Below, one piece after another: positions 23,755 through 32,150 of a DNA stretch of 38,506 bases. The translations under genes were made by a program, and so were the position numbers. The notes beneath the pieces were generated by a model that made no database searches, was not told the DNA's origin, and saw only the letters and a program-made list of their open reading frames with translations. Each line of letters starts with the position of its first letter. Position 1 is the first letter of the stretch. Location: NCBI GenBank assembly GCA_015206945.1, contig JADEXV010000047.1:1-38506 (forward strand), given 5' to 3'. The stretch is from Nostocales cyanobacterium LEGE 12452 (GTDB taxonomy: Bacteria; Cyanobacteriota; Cyanobacteriia; Cyanobacteriales; Nostocaceae).

Positions 23755-24648
23755 TTAGCTAGATTTCTGAGTATCTCTAACCAAATTATTTAACTCTTCC
23801 TGCATTTGACTTTGAACTATTTCATAACAAGCATTCACATAGTTACGATCTCTAGCTGCATCTCGACCATATCTTTCAAAAGTAATTGGATGACAGACAC
23901 GAGTGTGAATCTGCACAGGTAGAGGAATATTTGGCAGAGGGCCAATAGACAAGCCCCAAGGCAAACCTAAGTAAATTGGGAAAACTCCAGGGTCTATTTG
24001 ATATAACCACGGCAATCCCCATTGATGTAATTGTTTGACGAAATCATAGCAATCACATAAGACTATCAAGCTATCATGAGCGCCTACCGAGATTACAGGA
24101 ATAATCGGAACTTCTTGTTTTAAAGCCAGCTTGACAAAGCCTTGATGACCGGCAAAATGAATTTTATAACGTTGGCTATGAGGACGAAACATATCATATT
24201 GTCCTCCAGGATATACCAGAACGCTAGCACCGCGATCGAAAGCCGCACTAGCCATTTTGGGATGTGCAACAATTGCTCCGAATTTCTGGGCTAATCCTGC
24301 TATTTCTGGACTCACTTTCCAAGCGGAAGGGTGCATTAGACCATACACCAAACGCTCGGTTCCAAATCTCGAAAACCAATCGTACATCATCATTATTAAA
24401 TCTGGAGAAGCCATTCCCCCATTATGAGATCCAACCAGTAGTACTTTCCCTGTTGTTGGGATGTGATGCCATCCATCAGTTTTTACTTGAAAGTAATAAC
24501 GGTAAAACCATTCCCATACAGGCATCAATGATTCAATAAACTGGGCATCTCGCTGTGTTAATGAGTGATGAATCTTTTTCGATAATTCTGATGTTAAAGA
24601 ATTGTCAGCGCTGACATAAATTTTCTCTACCTGTTTTGGAAATTCCAT
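23755..24648 (-). CDS. Lysophospholipid-type acyltransferase
   Basis: A PlsC/LPLAT-superfamily protein, about 297 residues from the ATG at 24648. The acyltransferase block I reads VGSHNGGMASPD (His and Asp of the HX4-6D type), and block III is VLVYPGGQYDMFRPH. The sequence resembles the glycerol acyltransferase group related to DGAT2/MGAT enzymes. It probably moves acyl groups onto a glycerolipid at the membrane surface. Upstream in-frame starts (ATG at 24669 and TTG at 24708) would add 7 or 20 residues. I prefer 24648 because GGA lies 9 nt upstream and MEFPKQ is a plausible N-terminus. The methyltransferase gene upstream on the same strand ends within 80 bp, so the two may share a transcript. 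Confidence 0.87.
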   Translation of the reverse strand: MEFPKQVEKIYVSADNSLTSELSKKIHHSLTQRDAQFIESLMPVWEWFYRYYFQVKTDGWHHIPTTGKVLLVGSHNGGMASPDLIMMMYDWFSRFGTERLVYGLMHPSAWKVSPEIAGLAQKFGAIVAHPKMASAAFDRGASVLVYPGGQYDMFRPHSQRYKIHFAGHQGFVKLALKQEVPIIPVISVGAHDSLIVLCDCYDFVKQLHQWGLPWLYQIDPGVFPIYLGLPWGLSIGPLPNIPLPVQIHTRVCHPITFERYGRDAARDRNYVNACYEIVQSQMQEELNNLVRDTQKSS

Positions 24649-24724
24649 AATTAATCGTCCATCTTCCATCACTCTTGCAAGTATCACTGCAACTGCTCTA
24701 AATTTCAATGCCCCAAAATTTTAT

Positions 24725-25348
24725 TCACTTTCTAAACAAGGTTGATACTAGTCTTGGTGGTTTATTTGTATCTTGTTCATGCCACCATTCTTTGAAGTCT
24801 TCAAGTAGGAAGCCATGAACTTTTGCTATGTTAAAAAAATCTGATAAATGATGCACAAATGCCGGAATTTTAATAAACTCTTGCTGTCTTTTAAAATTAG
24901 CTTTTGTTCCTTGATATTGCTTGAATGGATGAAGCTCACAGATGAAAAAGTATCCTCCTTTGACTAATACACGAGATGCTTCTGAAAATATCAAGCTGAG
25001 GTCTTCGATGTGTTCTAAAACCAGATTACAAGTGACTAAATCGGCAGACTCATTATGACAAGTCCATTGCTTGGTAATGTCTTCTGTAATAAACGTCACA
25101 TTAGCAGACCTGACTTTCTCTTTCGCCTTTTCAATCATCTGTGCTGAAAAATCGATCGCACAAACTTTCAGAGCAATTTGTGAAAGCAAAAGCGTATTTT
25201 TACCTGTGCCACAGCCAATTTCCACGACTGATTTACACTTCAAACCCATCAAGGTTTCTCTGGTGACGGTTTGATCGAGATCGCGCGTCAGATTTTCGTC
25301 AGCATCGTATGTGGCTGACCAATTATCGTATGCTGCTTGAATACTCAT
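24725..25348 (-). CDS. Class I SAM-dependent methyltransferase
   Basis: A 207-residue Methyltransf_11/25-type enzyme. Motif I is VVEIGCGTGKNT, followed by VCAIDFSAQMIEKAKEK (acidic residue for the SAM ribose), DLVTCNLVLEHIED and ASRVLVKGGYFFICELHPF. An N-terminal YDNWSATYD is common in small-molecule methylases and in BioC-like proteins. Substrate is unknown. It lies upstream of the acyltransferase on the same strand (77 bp between this stop and the chosen start, and only 16 bp if that gene starts at its TTG), so a link to lipid modification is possible but unproven. Confidence 0.88.
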   Translation of the reverse strand: MSIQAAYDNWSATYDADENLTRDLDQTVTRETLMGLKCKSVVEIGCGTGKNTLLLSQIALKVCAIDFSAQMIEKAKEKVRSANVTFITEDITKQWTCHNESADLVTCNLVLEHIEDLSLIFSEASRVLVKGGYFFICELHPFKQYQGTKANFKRQQEFIKIPAFVHHLSDFFNIAKVHGFLLEDFKEWWHEQDTNKPPRLVSTLFRK

Positions 25349-25395
25349 ATAGCTTCATTTTACCGAGCAAGGGGTATTATACCTATTCATCATTC

Positions 25396-25890
25396 CTATT
25401 TCACCGTGCGATCGCACAGTGCAAGTATAAGTGCTGCCGCCAGTGCCGCTATTGTCCGAACGTGGTTCCAGAACGTCCAATTGGTAAGATATCTAGCCCA
25501 TAGGTTCGCGCCTTCAGTGCTATCCGGTTTGGCGATCGCTAACGCATCATTCAGCGGCACATTGAACGCGATCGTCACTAGAACCGTGCCAAGGAGATAG
25601 AGCAAGCTACCAACAAGCAAATAGGCAGCGCCGGGTTGATGCCACTTTAACACCGAGGAAATCGCTAGAAAGATGCAAGCCATAGCAGTTCCGAAGAGTG
25701 CCAACATGAATAACGGATTGATCGCGGTGATATTGATGGATTGCATAGCGATAATGCCCTCCTTTGGCTGGAGTCGTGCAAGGGCATTCATCACAAAAGT
25801 TGAGAAAGCAAAAAAGACGCCAGCCACCAGCCCACAACCTAGTGCTGTGAAAAGCGTCAAAGGTAAGCGTAAATTGTCAACAATTACCAT
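25396..25890 (-). CDS. DUF1772 (anthrone-oxygenase-like) membrane protein
   Basis: A 164-residue protein with four membrane helices. Family motifs are visible: GVFFAFSTFVMNAL near the N-terminus, FNVPLNDALA in the middle, and the C-terminal WARYLTNWTFWNHVRTIAAL. Fungal relatives act in anthrone oxidation; bacterial function is unknown. The start is strong: AGGAGG lies 4 nt before the ATG at 25890. Its first helix and NVPLND motif make the family call safe. Confidence 0.87.
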   Translation of the reverse strand: MVIVDNLRLPLTLFTALGCGLVAGVFFAFSTFVMNALARLQPKEGIIAMQSINITAINPLFMLALFGTAMACIFLAISSVLKWHQPGAAYLLVGSLLYLLGTVLVTIAFNVPLNDALAIAKPDSTEGANLWARYLTNWTFWNHVRTIAALAAALILALCDRTVK

Positions 25891-25992
25891 AAAGCCTCCT
25901 GTTAATTACTGCCCAATGCCTTATTCGCAGATAGCGTTATGTCACAATCCGCTTGGGTTAAGGGTTATTGGTGTAAATATATTGGTCTTTCA

Positions 25993-26015
25993 AGACGCGA
26001 TTTATCGCGTCTCTA
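25993..26015. repeat. GACGCGAT palindrome
   Basis: AGACGCGAT-TT-ATCGCGTCT is a perfect palindrome (25993-26012) followed by CTAC, as in the larger element at 6543-6607. It lies in the 320-bp gap between the DUF1772 promoter side and the 3' end of the GH13 gene; nothing else in that gap is recognisable. Confidence 0.75.
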
Positions 26016-26210
26016 CAATCTAGGTTTTAGACTGATCCGATCGGACATCATATTATTTTATTTGCTGTTGCTCCCACAACCACTCTTATCACTGGGTTGT
26101 GACGCAAGCAGTTTGTTTTACGAGCGATAGCTGCGCCAACACCTCCGGTGAACGCACTGCTTGCGACAATGTATTTACGATCTTTTGACACCTACGATCC
26201 ACAGACTATA

Positions 26211-27887
26211 TTACTGTGAATCTGAAACAAATATCTTAGCTGTATAGCTTGGTAAGTCAGTAACTAAACCATCCTCTCCAGATTTCACTTCTTGATTGCT
26301 AACCCAATCTCGCCAATACTCAGCAGTTGGGAAGTCTAAAATTTTATATTGATTTAGATTTTGATCGGAGAAATTTACTACGACGACAACATGAAAATTC
26401 TGCTCATGCCAACGGGTATAAGCCAGCACTTTCTCAGCTGCATTTTCGTAGAAAAACTTAATATTGTCACTTTGCAAAGCTGGATTTTGCTGGCGTAGAG
26501 CAATCAGCTTTTGATAATACTCAAATAAATCATGATTCTGGCCGCTTGACAATAAAGACCAATTAATCTTGCGCGGCTTAGTCACATCTTCGCTTTTTTG
26601 CTGATATTCGCCAAACTCTTCTCCCATCCACAGCATCGGTATACCCATCGCTGTCATTAACAAAGCAGCTGCTAATTTGGCTCGTTCAAATGCGGCTGCG
26701 TCAAAGATGCCGCAATTGCCTAATTCTCGTAATACACGTTCGCGATCGTGGGTTGCCAAATAATTAATTACATTGGTTGCGATCGCATAACCCTGCTGTT
26801 TGGGATCTAAAATCTGCTTGAGTTGTTCTAATTCAAATGATTTCCCACAAATATATGGAACTAGAAAATAGCGAAAACTCTCATGCCAACAAGCATCTAA
26901 TGGGCCATCTGGCTTGACTACAGTGTTTGTATCGGGAATATGTTCAGCAATGTTGTAAAACTGTTTGGGTGCAGCACAGTTTTTCGCTTCCTTAGTCAGC
27001 CAGTTGAGAAATTCAAAGTTAGCCAATTGCCGCACTGCATCAAAGCGAATTCCATCAATGTGATACTCTTGAATCCAAAATTTTACCACATCACCGATGT
27101 ATTCCCATGCAGGTTTAATATTTAAGTTTTTGTCGTAATTATCATAGTTAAACTCTGGCCCCCAGTAATTATCTGGGTCTTCAGGATAATGTTTGTGTTC
27201 GTAATACCAGTAATTTCGGTCAATAAGTATTAAAGGGCATTCTTCATCTGTGTGATTATAAATTCCATCCATAAAGACGCGAATGCCTCTACCATGACAC
27301 TCATCAATCAACCGCTTTAAATCTTCTGTTGAACCGTAACTAGATTCTGTAGCAAAGAAGTGACGAACTTTATAGCCCCAGTTATAATCACCAGGGTACT
27401 CATTAACTGGCATTAATTCAATTGCATTAATTCCCAATTTGCAAAGATAATCTAACTTAGCAATTATCCCTAAATATTTGCCTCGTTCGTTAGAGTCAAC
27501 TTCATCACTAGTAAAATCAGCAACGTGCATTTCATATATGACTAATTCCCGATTGTCAGGCAACGGCATTTCATCATGTTGCCAAATGTAAGTATCAACA
27601 ATGCGTTGTCCATCTTGAATGCGTACTATGCCGTATTTTTCTGTTTCGTTAACATCTGTCGCTTTAAAATCAATGATATCTATCCATTCATCAAGTGCAA
27701 AATTTGGGCTTTTGGTTTGAATGCGAAATTTATATTGATAAACGCCGTCTTCCAGTTTTATTTTAGTGCGAAAATAACCATCTTCACCTTTTGACATTGG
27801 AATTTCTTTCCAATCTGAAAAAGATCCAATTAAAGCTGCTCCTTTGTTGCGAGGAGCAAATAATGTAAATTCAGTTAAATTTGCCAT
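26211..27887 (-). CDS. GH13 alpha-glucan enzyme with N-terminal CBM48-like domain
   Basis: A 558-residue glucan-active enzyme. The N-terminal 90 residues are a CBM48/E-set-like domain (LFAPRNKGAALIGSFSDWKE). The GH13 barrel follows: YEMHVADFT, INAIELMPVNEYPG, RVFMDGIYNHT, GIRFDAVRQL with nucleophile Asp283, FYNIAEH with acid/base Glu315, and NYLATHDRE with Asp381. It ends in a C-terminal beta domain. It resembles branching and debranching enzymes but is shorter than GlgB (usually more than 630 residues), so I call it a GH13 amylase-type enzyme without fixing the reaction. It probably acts on glycogen or maltodextrins in the cytoplasm, as there is no signal peptide. It is not next to other glg genes. 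Confidence 0.9.
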   Translation of the reverse strand: MANLTEFTLFAPRNKGAALIGSFSDWKEIPMSKGEDGYFRTKIKLEDGVYQYKFRIQTKSPNFALDEWIDIIDFKATDVNETEKYGIVRIQDGQRIVDTYIWQHDEMPLPDNRELVIYEMHVADFTSDEVDSNERGKYLGIIAKLDYLCKLGINAIELMPVNEYPGDYNWGYKVRHFFATESSYGSTEDLKRLIDECHGRGIRVFMDGIYNHTDEECPLILIDRNYWYYEHKHYPEDPDNYWGPEFNYDNYDKNLNIKPAWEYIGDVVKFWIQEYHIDGIRFDAVRQLANFEFLNWLTKEAKNCAAPKQFYNIAEHIPDTNTVVKPDGPLDACWHESFRYFLVPYICGKSFELEQLKQILDPKQQGYAIATNVINYLATHDRERVLRELGNCGIFDAAAFERAKLAAALLMTAMGIPMLWMGEEFGEYQQKSEDVTKPRKINWSLLSSGQNHDLFEYYQKLIALRQQNPALQSDNIKFFYENAAEKVLAYTRWHEQNFHVVVVVNFSDQNLNQYKILDFPTAEYWRDWVSNQEVKSGEDGLVTDLPSYTAKIFVSDSQ

Positions 27888-28299
27888 TTTTACAGTTGTC
27901 TAGTTTCTTCTGGGTACAGCCACTAAAATATTGTGTAATCCAAAAGGATTTACAGCTTCTCTCTTAAGTATTATAAATATTTTCCTAATGTGCTGGACTT
28001 CAACTAGATATTGCGATTGTTGTGATTATAGAAGTGCAATGACTGTCTAAATCATAACTAATTATGCGGAGATGATATGATAGTTTTGCTCAATTGTCTC
28101 TGGGGTTTGTTTCTCAAATCTTATTCCATACCTTCTGGGATTAAATGTCTATTTAAAGACAGTAAGCGCAGTGACTTTTCCTGGCATCACATTACTCTTT
28201 CTACTGGCTAATTTTAAAATATCTATCCTTGAAAGGTGGGTAGTAGGGAGCAGGGGAGCAGGAGAGGATAATTAATGAAAAATGATAAATGACAAATGA
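27888..28299. other. Intergenic region with purine and AATGACA-type repeats
   Basis: This 412-bp gap holds no gene. The right end contains GGGAGCAGGGGAGCAGGAGA (about 28246-28265) followed by AATGATAAATGACAAATGAC, a run of 7-bp units. Both are typical Nostocales short tandem repeats. The rest is AT-rich with no recognised signal. The GH13 promoter should lie near 27900-28000. Confidence 0.6.
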
Positions 28300-28731
28300 C
28301 TATTTACCGATATCTTCATTCCAAAGTTCGGGGTTAGTTTCAATAAACTCACTCATTATTTGTTCGCATTCGTCAAGACTAAGATCAATTACGTCCACAC
28401 CGTGAGATACCATAAAATCTTTAGCACCAGGAAAAGTTCTAGATTCTCCAGCAATGACTTTTTTTATGCCAAATTGTACTACTGCCCCAGCGCAGAGGTA
28501 ACACGGCATTAAAGTTGAATAGAGTGTAGTACCTCTATAGCTGCCAACTCTTCCAGCATTGCGGAGACAATCGATTTCGGCGTGGGTGACAGGATCGCCG
28601 TCTTGCACGCGTTTATTGTGTCCTCTGCCGAGAATTCTGCCATCCTTGACGAGAACTGAACCAATAGGAATTCCACCTTCTTGTCTGCCTTGTTTTGCTT
28701 CTTGAATTGCAGCTTCCATAAACTCATCCAT
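28300..28731 (-). CDS. Cytosine deaminase, yeast FCY1-like
   Basis: A 143-residue zinc deaminase. THAEIDCLRN gives zinc ligand His50 and catalytic Glu52; LMPCYLCAGA gives Cys77 and Cys80. The flanking sequence follows fungal cytosine deaminase along its length: GGIPIGSVLV, GRGHNKR, and the C-terminal ending NPELWNEDIGK, close to the yeast ending. This favours cytosine to uracil conversion over tRNA adenosine deamination (TadA has a different tail). AAAGGAGA lies 7 nt before the ATG at 28731. The start is only 14 bp from the divergent nucleoside hydrolase, which fits a shared salvage job. Confidence 0.88.
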   Translation of the reverse strand: MDEFMEAAIQEAKQGRQEGGIPIGSVLVKDGRILGRGHNKRVQDGDPVTHAEIDCLRNAGRVGSYRGTTLYSTLMPCYLCAGAVVQFGIKKVIAGESRTFPGAKDFMVSHGVDVIDLSLDECEQIMSEFIETNPELWNEDIGK

Positions 28732-28745
28732 ATAATTCTCCTTTT

Positions 28746-29669
28746 ATGACAAAACAACTTGTATTAATGGATCACGATGGCGGTGTAGATGATTATCTGG
28801 CAACTATGCTGCTGTTGACGATGGATCATATTGAACTCCTTGGTGTTGTCGTCACTCCAGCAGATTGCTACATTCAACCAGCTGTTAGCGCCACACATAA
28901 AATTATAGATTTGATGGGATTTTCTCATATCCCGGTTGCAGAAAGCACTGTGCGCGGTATTAATCCATTTCCTACTCTCTATCGCCGTGATTCGTTTATC
29001 GTTGACCATCTCCCCATTCTTAATCAAAGGGAAACTATCACTACGCCATTGGTTGCTGAAACAGGCCAAGATTTCATGATACAGGTGTTACGCGACGCAT
29101 CAAGCCCCGTAACGTTGATGGTAACTGGGCCGTTGACGACGGTAGCAGTAGCTTTGGACAAAGCACCAGAGATTGAAGCAAAGATTCACAAAATTGTGTG
29201 GATGGGGGGTGCGCTAAATGTTGGCGGTAATGTGGAAAAAAGCCTGGAAGCAGGACAAGATGGTTCTGCCGAATGGAATGTTTATTGGGACGCAGTTTCA
29301 GCAGCGCGGGTATGGCAAACCCAAATTGAAATTATTATGTGTCCTTTGGATTTAACTAACAATGTCCCAGTCACATCGGAATTAGTATACAAAATGGGAC
29401 GACAACGCCACTATCCCATCTCTGATTTAGCAGGACAATGTTATGCACTAGTTATCCCCCAAGATTATTATTTTTGGGATGTCTTAGCAACAGCCTATTT
29501 GGGACATCCAGAATTTTATCAGTTGCGCGAATGGGAAACAGAAATTATCACCACTGGTCTTAGTCAAGGGCGTACTAAAGTAGTTCCTGGTGGTCGGAAA
29601 ATATATGCAATGGATAAGGTAGATAAAGAGGCTTTTTATAATTATATTTTGAAGCAATGGGCAAGGTAA
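28746..29669 (+). CDS. Inosine/uridine-preferring nucleoside hydrolase
   Basis: A 307-residue IunH-family enzyme that splits nucleosides into ribose and base. The N-terminal calcium site reads LMDHDGGVDD (Asp9, Asp11, Asp15 and Asp16, with His10 where many members have Thr or Ser). VTGPLTTVAVAL and IVWMGGALNVGGN follow, and AEWNVYWDA stands where the family has AEFNxxxDP. The product bases could feed the neighbouring cytosine deaminase. The ATG at 28746 has no purine-rich ribosome site; the preceding TTCTCCTTTT is the complement of the deaminase's own site. Confidence 0.92.
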   Translation: MTKQLVLMDHDGGVDDYLATMLLLTMDHIELLGVVVTPADCYIQPAVSATHKIIDLMGFSHIPVAESTVRGINPFPTLYRRDSFIVDHLPILNQRETITTPLVAETGQDFMIQVLRDASSPVTLMVTGPLTTVAVALDKAPEIEAKIHKIVWMGGALNVGGNVEKSLEAGQDGSAEWNVYWDAVSAARVWQTQIEIIMCPLDLTNNVPVTSELVYKMGRQRHYPISDLAGQCYALVIPQDYYFWDVLATAYLGHPEFYQLREWETEIITTGLSQGRTKVVPGGRKIYAMDKVDKEAFYNYILKQWAR

Positions 29670-29777
29670 ATAACTAAAAATAGAAAATTAAACTTAAATA
29701 CCTGTCAGCTTGAAATAAGAGCATGATTATGCTAATTTTAATTATTGTTAAATCTTGTTCTAAGCTGTAGGAAGTCT

Positions 29778-30713
29778 GTGCTAAAGAAATACACACAATT
29801 AACACTTAATTATTCGGTGTATGAGTACGGTCAGTCTTTGGTAATACATGCAGACTGCTTGGAATGGCTGAGTATAATTCCTGAGTGCAGTATTCACGCG
29901 ATCGTTACTGATCCTCCCTATGGAGTTAAAGAATATGACTTTGACCAATTAGAGAAAAAAGAGAATGGTAAGGGAGGAATTTGGAGAATACCACCATCTT
30001 TTGATGGAAATTTACGTTCTCCTTTGCCGCGTTTCACAGCCCTTAATGATAAAGAAAGAGCCAGCTTATATCGTTTCTTTTTGGAATGGGCAAAAATAGT
30101 TATTCGGGCTGTATGCCCTGGTGGTCACATATTTATTGCATCTAATACTTTTCTCTCTCAGTTAGTTTTTCAAGCATTGGTAGATGGTGGACTTGAATAT
30201 AGAGGAACAGTTATTCGCTTAGTAAGAACATTGCGTGGAGGAGATAGACCGAAAAATGCTGAAGAAGAATTTGACGGCGTTTGCTCAATGCCTCGCGGAT
30301 GTTTTGAACCCTGGGGAATCTTTCGTAAACCTCTTTTAAAAGGAATGAAGGTTAGTGATTGTCTCAAAGAATTTGGAACAGGGGGTTTAAGAAGAAAGCC
30401 TGACGGTAATCCTTTCGAGGATGTTATTTTTAGTGAACGCACTCCTCAAAGAGAACGCAGTATTGTAGAGCATCCCAGTCTTAAACCACAATCCTTTCTA
30501 AGAAAAATAGTTTACGCGTCTCTTCCATTAGGAAAAGGTATTATTGTAGATCCTTTCATGGGATCTGGTTCTACGATTGCAGCAGCAGAGGCTATTGGAT
30601 ATCCAGGGATTGGGATTGAGCGATACAAAGATTACTTTGAAAAAAGCCAAATCGCTATTCCCAAATTGACAACAATACAAACAGAAGACTATCAAACTGC
30701 TCTAGAAATGTGA
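29778..30713 (+). CDS. Type II DNA methyltransferase (N6-adenine or N4-cytosine)
   Basis: An amino-methyltransferase of about 311 residues. The catalytic motif TDPPYG comes first and the SAM motif DPFMGSGST near the C-terminus, with the target-recognition region between them, so the order is that of the beta class. PPGGH-like sequence is replaced by CPGGHIFIAS. The gene runs tail to tail into the nuclease gene, overlapping it by 12 bp, as expected for a restriction-modification pair. The start is uncertain: GTG at 29778 has AGGAAG close upstream; a TTG at 29745 would add 11 residues and a GTG at 29817 would remove 13. No ATG precedes the catalytic motif. Target sequence cannot be read from the protein. 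Confidence 0.87.
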   Translation: MLKKYTQLTLNYSVYEYGQSLVIHADCLEWLSIIPECSIHAIVTDPPYGVKEYDFDQLEKKENGKGGIWRIPPSFDGNLRSPLPRFTALNDKERASLYRFFLEWAKIVIRAVCPGGHIFIASNTFLSQLVFQALVDGGLEYRGTVIRLVRTLRGGDRPKNAEEEFDGVCSMPRGCFEPWGIFRKPLLKGMKVSDCLKEFGTGGLRRKPDGNPFEDVIFSERTPQRERSIVEHPSLKPQSFLRKIVYASLPLGKGIIVDPFMGSGSTIAAAEAIGYPGIGIERYKDYFEKSQIAIPKLTTIQTEDYQTALEM

Positions 30714-31343
30714 TGGATCTTCATATATCCAGTTACTCTTCATCTTCCAAAAGCCATTCCTATTAACACTTGCTGTAATTGTACGGCGACTAGTTGAAGA
30801 ACGACCAGAAAAAGTCCAATCATCCTCGTTGAGTTTAGCCGCATATACAGATCTAAAAACAAAAGGCTTTGGCTCTATATTTTTCATGCTGTCGCTAGAT
30901 GTATTGCTATCAAAACAGAATACCATAAGCCATATAGCTTCAGGATTATGTCCTTGCCAACCATTCAGATGTCTAGAACCTTTAACTTCTATGCCTTGAC
31001 TTGAATATTGAACTGCATTCTCTGGAAAGGTGTTTATTGGAATTAAATCTGGATGACCATTATGATATTGATTCTTCACAAGGTTACAGCAGTACTTGGG
31101 AATACTCATATTCATAAATTCGCCTACAATACTGCTAAAGTTTGCAGGCATTAGAAAACTTTCCAAACGCGACATATCTTTTGTTTTGAGTTGAACATTG
31201 ATGAAGCCCAGGAAATCGATAAACTCGTTCATAGCTTGATATATATGGCGTGTTTCTAATCCATACGGAAGCTCACAATGAGAATTAAATAATTCTATAT
31301 TTAGTGGAATAGGCAAACAAGCTTTCTGATCTTTATCTGTCAT
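30702..31343 (-). CDS. Probable type II restriction endonuclease (PD-(D/E)xK fold)
   Basis: A 213-residue protein. HPDLIP (Asp99) followed about 15 residues later by GIEVKGSRHLNG (Glu119, Lys121) is a standard PD-...-ExK nuclease core, with Glu75 (IVGEF) in the preceding helix as the usual extra acid. NGWQGHNPEAIWLMVF resembles the core strand of several type II enzymes. It converges on the DNA methyltransferase with a 12-bp overlap, the main reason to call it the matching restriction enzyme. Residues look intact, so it is probably active. Specificity is unknown. The start ATG is at 31343. Confidence 0.78.
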   Translation of the reverse strand: MTDKDQKACLPIPLNIELFNSHCELPYGLETRHIYQAMNEFIDFLGFINVQLKTKDMSRLESFLMPANFSSIVGEFMNMSIPKYCCNLVKNQYHNGHPDLIPINTFPENAVQYSSQGIEVKGSRHLNGWQGHNPEAIWLMVFCFDSNTSSDSMKNIEPKPFVFRSVYAAKLNEDDWTFSGRSSTSRRTITASVNRNGFWKMKSNWIYEDPSHF

Positions 31344-31377
31344 TGATATTATCTGGCTTTTATAGACATTACTCTCT

Positions 31378-31414
31378 CAAAAAAAATAAAAAAGCTCCTG
31401 TCAGCACTTCAGGA
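31378..31414 (-). terminator. Rho-independent terminator of the NUDIX gene
   Basis: On the minus strand TCCTG (31414-31410) pairs with CAGGA (31400-31396) around a 9-nt loop, directly followed by GCTTTTTTATTTTTTTT. It lies 49 bp after the NUDIX stop and 35 bp before the nuclease start, so it also separates the two minus-strand genes. Confidence 0.72.
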
Positions 31415-31462
31415 TGTAATTCACCTCAAGCATTGTTATTACAATACATAAAGAAGCTATAT

Positions 31463-32017
31463 TTATGAATAACTGATCAATTGTAAACCTAAGAATAGAG
31501 CCGCAACAGTTCCCGCTACAGAAATTTCTCCCTGAATAATTTTATCTAAAACTGATTCTACAGAAATCAATACAACTTCAATCTCTTCAGTAATATCTAG
31601 TTGTTGCTCTGCAACTTTATTCACATTTTCTGCTAAAAATAAATGTATTTGATTGGTATCTTTACTCGGCTTATCGTATAAAGTTCCGATTTTTCGAAAT
31701 TTTTGGGGAATATAACCAGTTTCTTCTGTCAGTTCCCTAATTGCTGCTACTTCTGCACTCTCTTTCGCGGGATCGAAATTACCTGCCGGCAGTTCTAAGA
31801 AAAATTCACCTACGGCGTGTCTATATTGACGGACAAAAATAATTTCTCTATTACTTGTGATAGGTAAAATCATTGCAACATCAGGCTTAATACTGACAAA
31901 ATAATCATCGATAATTTTACCATTCGGTAATTCTATTTCATCTTGCCTGACCTGACACCAAGGATTATCTAAAACCATTTTTGATTTCAAAATCTTCCAT
32001 TTTTTTAAGTTGTTCAT
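31463..32017 (-). CDS. NUDIX hydrolase, ADP-ribose pyrophosphatase type
   Basis: A 184-residue hydrolase with a complete NUDIX box: GNFDPAKESAEVAAIRELTEETGY is represented by Gly, then Glu six residues on, then REL and EE before Gly. The preceding FFLELPAG is the usual ADP-ribose pyrophosphatase lead-in. It likely cleaves ADP-ribose or related nucleoside diphosphate sugars. The ATG at 32017 gives a full-length protein. The DNA is AT-rich. It ends in a clear terminator. No NAD-metabolism gene is adjacent. Confidence 0.92.
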   Translation of the reverse strand: MNNLKKWKILKSKMVLDNPWCQVRQDEIELPNGKIIDDYFVSIKPDVAMILPITSNREIIFVRQYRHAVGEFFLELPAGNFDPAKESAEVAAIRELTEETGYIPQKFRKIGTLYDKPSKDTNQIHLFLAENVNKVAEQQLDITEEIEVVLISVESVLDKIIQGEISVAGTVAALFLGLQLISYS

Positions 32018-32150
32018 AAATAAAAATAAAATAATGTATAAAAACTTTAGTCATTAATCAATGAATGTAAAAAAGTATAACAGATGCATCCGATAATCTA
32101 AATTTTGAACTTACACTGGCTTTTGCAGTAACATAATATGTAAAATAAGT

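Noticed and set aside
26211..27887. Glycogen branching enzyme GlgB
   Set aside because: It is shorter than GlgB; the GH13 core is clear but the reaction is not.
28300..28731. tRNA adenosine deaminase TadA
   Set aside because: The zinc motif is shared, but the flanking sequence and tail follow fungal cytosine deaminase.
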